DNA of 36,135 bases, taken from NCBI GenBank assembly GCA_019247075.1, contig JAFAPR010000061.1, forward strand, positions 1 through 36,135, given 5' to 3'. The notes below the pieces were generated by a model, which was not told the DNA's origin, searched no databases, and was given only the letters and a program-made list of their open reading frames with translations. Below, one piece after another: positions 34,488-36,135 of the stretch (positions within the stretch are counted from its first letter, which is position 1; each line of letters starts with the position of its first letter). Both the position numbers and the translations under genes were made by a program. The DNA is from Solirubrobacterales bacterium. GTDB lineage: Bacteria; Actinomycetota; Thermoleophilia; Solirubrobacterales; Solirubrobacteraceae.

Positions 34488-34855
34488 CTCTCGAAGGCCT
34501 GGAAATCCAGGGCTTTTGTCCTTTGCGAACGGACTTTGATCTGCCGTCGGCTGAGGCGCTTCTGGACCTGCGCGTAGATAAACCCGGCGAGTTAGATCGG
34601 TGGCGTATCCTCAGGCGCCCTAGAGGGCCGGTGGGCCGAGACTTCTCAGTTCGAGGGTCACCGGGCTGCTGGCATTCGCGGTATAACGCCGCAGCCGCGG
34701 CCTGACAGCACCTGGATAGCTCGCGCCTGGGCAGTTGATCGTCAGCCGTTGACCCGGCTTGGCGGCGGTTAGTCTCCCTCGCGGGCTGGCGTTCGCGAGG
34801 GAATATCAAGACATCATGGTCGCTCGGCTCGCGCGCTGTGATCTCGCGGACGCGG
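34488..34855. other. Gene-free stretch after tRNA-Val
   Basis: 368 nt between the tRNA and the stop of the permease gene. No integrase, attachment-site repeat of the tRNA 3' end, or convincing ORF is seen. It contains the hairpin listed at 34775-34802. Confidence 0.5.
34775..34802 (-). terminator. Possible terminator hairpin of the AI-2E permease gene
   Basis: TCCCTCGCG (34775-34783) pairs perfectly with CGCGAGGGA (34794-34802), a 9-bp stem with a 10-nt loop, about 54 nt past the minus-strand permease stop. There is no T-run, so termination is uncertain. Confidence 0.4.
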
Positions 34856-36135
34856 TTAGTGACCAAAGCGTTTCCAGCGCGGCTGGCGTTCGGAGGACGC
34901 TATGGCGCTGGGCATATCGCGGGACTCGCGGGGACGCACCCAGATCTCCTCCACGAGGATGATCGCGCTCGCGAGGATCGGGATGGCGATGAGCAGGCCG
35001 AAGAACCCGAAGAGCGCGCCGACCGCGACAACTCCGAGTGCGATAACTGCCGGGTGCAGGTGGACGGTGCGCGCCATGACGACCGGGCCGATCAGGTTCG
35101 CCTCGACCTGGTGTACCGCGACATAGATCGCGAGCACCACCAGCGCCTTGGTCGGAGAGATCGTTAGCGCGTAGCCGACCGGCGGGATCGCGGTGGTGAT
35201 CGAGCCAAGGTACGGGACGACCTCCGCCACGCCGCTCAATACGGCGAAGAAGAGAGCAAAACGAAGCCCGACGATCAGGCCCAGGGAGAGGTAGAGCAGT
35301 AGCGCTACCAGCACCATCGCGATCAGCAAGCCTCTCATCCACCCGAGCATCGCGGTGCGCAACCGCATCAGCACTCGCACGGCCGCGGGGCGCTGTGGGG
35401 GGGTGAACAGCCGCACCACGCCGTCGATCAGGGGCTGCGGCTGGGCGGCGATGAAGTAGGCGGTCATTACCGCGATGACAATGCCCGCGACGATGCTGGT
35501 GGCGGTGATCCCGACCGACTCGAGCGCGCCGAGGTAGTGGGTGGGGTGGTGGACGTAGGTGGCGACGGCGTGCTGGACCCGGGCGGCGACGCGGCCTGGC
35601 TTGACCCCCGTGAGGTGGCCGAGCTGCACCTCGGCGGAGTACACGAGCGCGGGCGCGGCCTTGACCAGCGTCTTCGCCTGCGAGACGATCGTCGGCACGA
35701 GCAACGCGATGAGCCCGCCCACGGCGGCTAGTCCGGTGAGCAGTCCGATCAATGCTCCGAGCGGCTGCGGAATTGCCCAGCGTCTCAGCGCGGCTCCACA
35801 CCACGCGAGCGGCAGGCTAAGGATGATCGTCACCATCACCGCCAGCAGCAGCGTCAACAGCTGCTGGACAAGCAAGCCGACCACGATCAGGATCGCCCCC
35901 AGGAAGATCGCGCCATACACGGCCCGCTGTGTACGGGCCGCTCCGGAGGGGCGCTCGGGCATCGGTGGTCGTAGGGGTCTCGCCACCACGCCGGCGGGCC
36001 CGGCGCGGCGTTGCATGGGGAAGATCCAGATCTCCTCGATCGCGATCAAGGTCAGCGACAGCAGGGGGATGGCGATGAACAGGCCGATCACGCCGAACAG
36101 CGACCCGGCGATAAGCACGGCGATCGCGACCACCG
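34856..36135 (-). CDS. AI-2E family permease, apparent tandem fusion; 5' end beyond the window
   Basis: Multi-pass membrane protein of the AI-2E/PerM family (PF01594), whose members move small molecules, sodium or autoinducer-like compounds. About 426 residues are visible. Residues 1-50 (SLFGVIGLFIAIPLLSLTLI, AIEEIWIFP) are the typical C-terminal end of one AI-2E unit. A Pro/Arg-rich linker (about 50-68) then leads into a full second unit (about 69-405) with GVAEVVPYLG, HQVEANLIGPVVM and its own ending LFGFFGLLIAIPILASAIIL, VEEIWVRP. The two endings are clearly related, so the gene looks like two fused permease units. The frame is open at the window edge. Confidence 0.88.
   Translation of the reverse strand, partial: VVAIAVLIAGSLFGVIGLFIAIPLLSLTLIAIEEIWIFPMQRRAGPAGVVARPLRPPMPERPSGAARTQRAVYGAIFLGAILIVVGLLVQQLLTLLLAVMVTIILSLPLAWCGAALRRWAIPQPLGALIGLLTGLAAVGGLIALLVPTIVSQAKTLVKAAPALVYSAEVQLGHLTGVKPGRVAARVQHAVATYVHHPTHYLGALESVGITATSIVAGIVIAVMTAYFIAAQPQPLIDGVVRLFTPPQRPAAVRVLMRLRTAMLGWMRGLLIAMVLVALLLYLSLGLIVGLRFALFFAVLSGVAEVVPYLGSITTAIPPVGYALTISPTKALVVLAIYVAVHQVEANLIGPVVMARTVHLHPAVIALGVVAVGALFGFFGLLIAIPILASAIILVEEIWVRPRESRDMPSAIASSERQPRWKRFGH

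Noticed and set aside
34416-34855. tRNA-Val as an integration site for a mobile element
   Set aside because: No integrase and no direct repeat of the tRNA 3' end was found downstream.
1-36135. CRISPR array or prophage
   Set aside because: No regularly spaced direct repeats, cas genes, phage structural genes or integrase were seen on either strand.

Overview
The window is 36 kb of GC-rich chromosomal DNA. It most likely comes from a deep-branching actinobacterium of the Thermoleophilia/Solirubrobacterales kind. This is inferred from high GC content, frequent GTG starts with GTGA gene overlaps, a dnaX-ybaB-recR-lysC block, actinobacterial-style two-component systems, and a LARGE (Alu-domain) SRP RNA instead of the small type expected in ordinary Actinomycetia. 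No 16S rRNA gene is present, so the taxonomy is an inference.

Left third (1-10,200): a minus-strand nonribosomal peptide operon runs off the left edge. It is transcribed as a free-standing adenylation-thiolation protein (5265-7184), a cytochrome P450 (4042-5268), and a multimodular NRPS with order C-A(Gly-like)-T-C... (1-4039). The junctions overlap or nearly touch. The layout resembles systems in which a P450 oxidises an amino acid while it is tethered to a separate A-T protein. Upstream lie an ECF sigma factor (7608-8243) and almost 2 kb without an intact gene. That stretch holds decayed pieces of a glycosyltransferase, two IS110-type transposases and an IS256-type transposase.

Middle (10,200-22,100): a membrane histidine kinase is coupled to a response regulator whose receiver has lost its phospho-acceptor Asp. 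Next come a broken IS110 transposase, a DAO-family FAD oxidoreductase divergent from a SAM methyltransferase, an MFS exporter, a membrane HD-GYP protein, a GAF histidine kinase convergent with a normal NarL-type regulator (stop codons sharing CTAG), and an opine-dehydrogenase-family protein.

Right third (22,100-36,135): mainly core genes. A type-E-like succinate dehydrogenase/fumarate reductase (sdhA, sdhB, and an SdhE-like double-CCG protein) is followed by an alpha/beta hydrolase and a small hypothetical gene. The minus-strand block SRP RNA-dnaX-ybaB-recR-lysC comes next; lysC carries a good internal ribosome binding site for a beta subunit. Then come a UDP-sugar dehydrogenase, a secreted (beta/alpha)8 glycosidase-like protein, tRNA-Val(CAC), and an AI-2E family permease that appears to be a fusion of two permease units, running off the right edge.

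The least ordinary items are the A-T/P450/NRPS operon, the Asp-less receiver, the type-E Sdh, the large SRP RNA with a dense palindrome cluster next to it, and the tandem AI-2E fusion.
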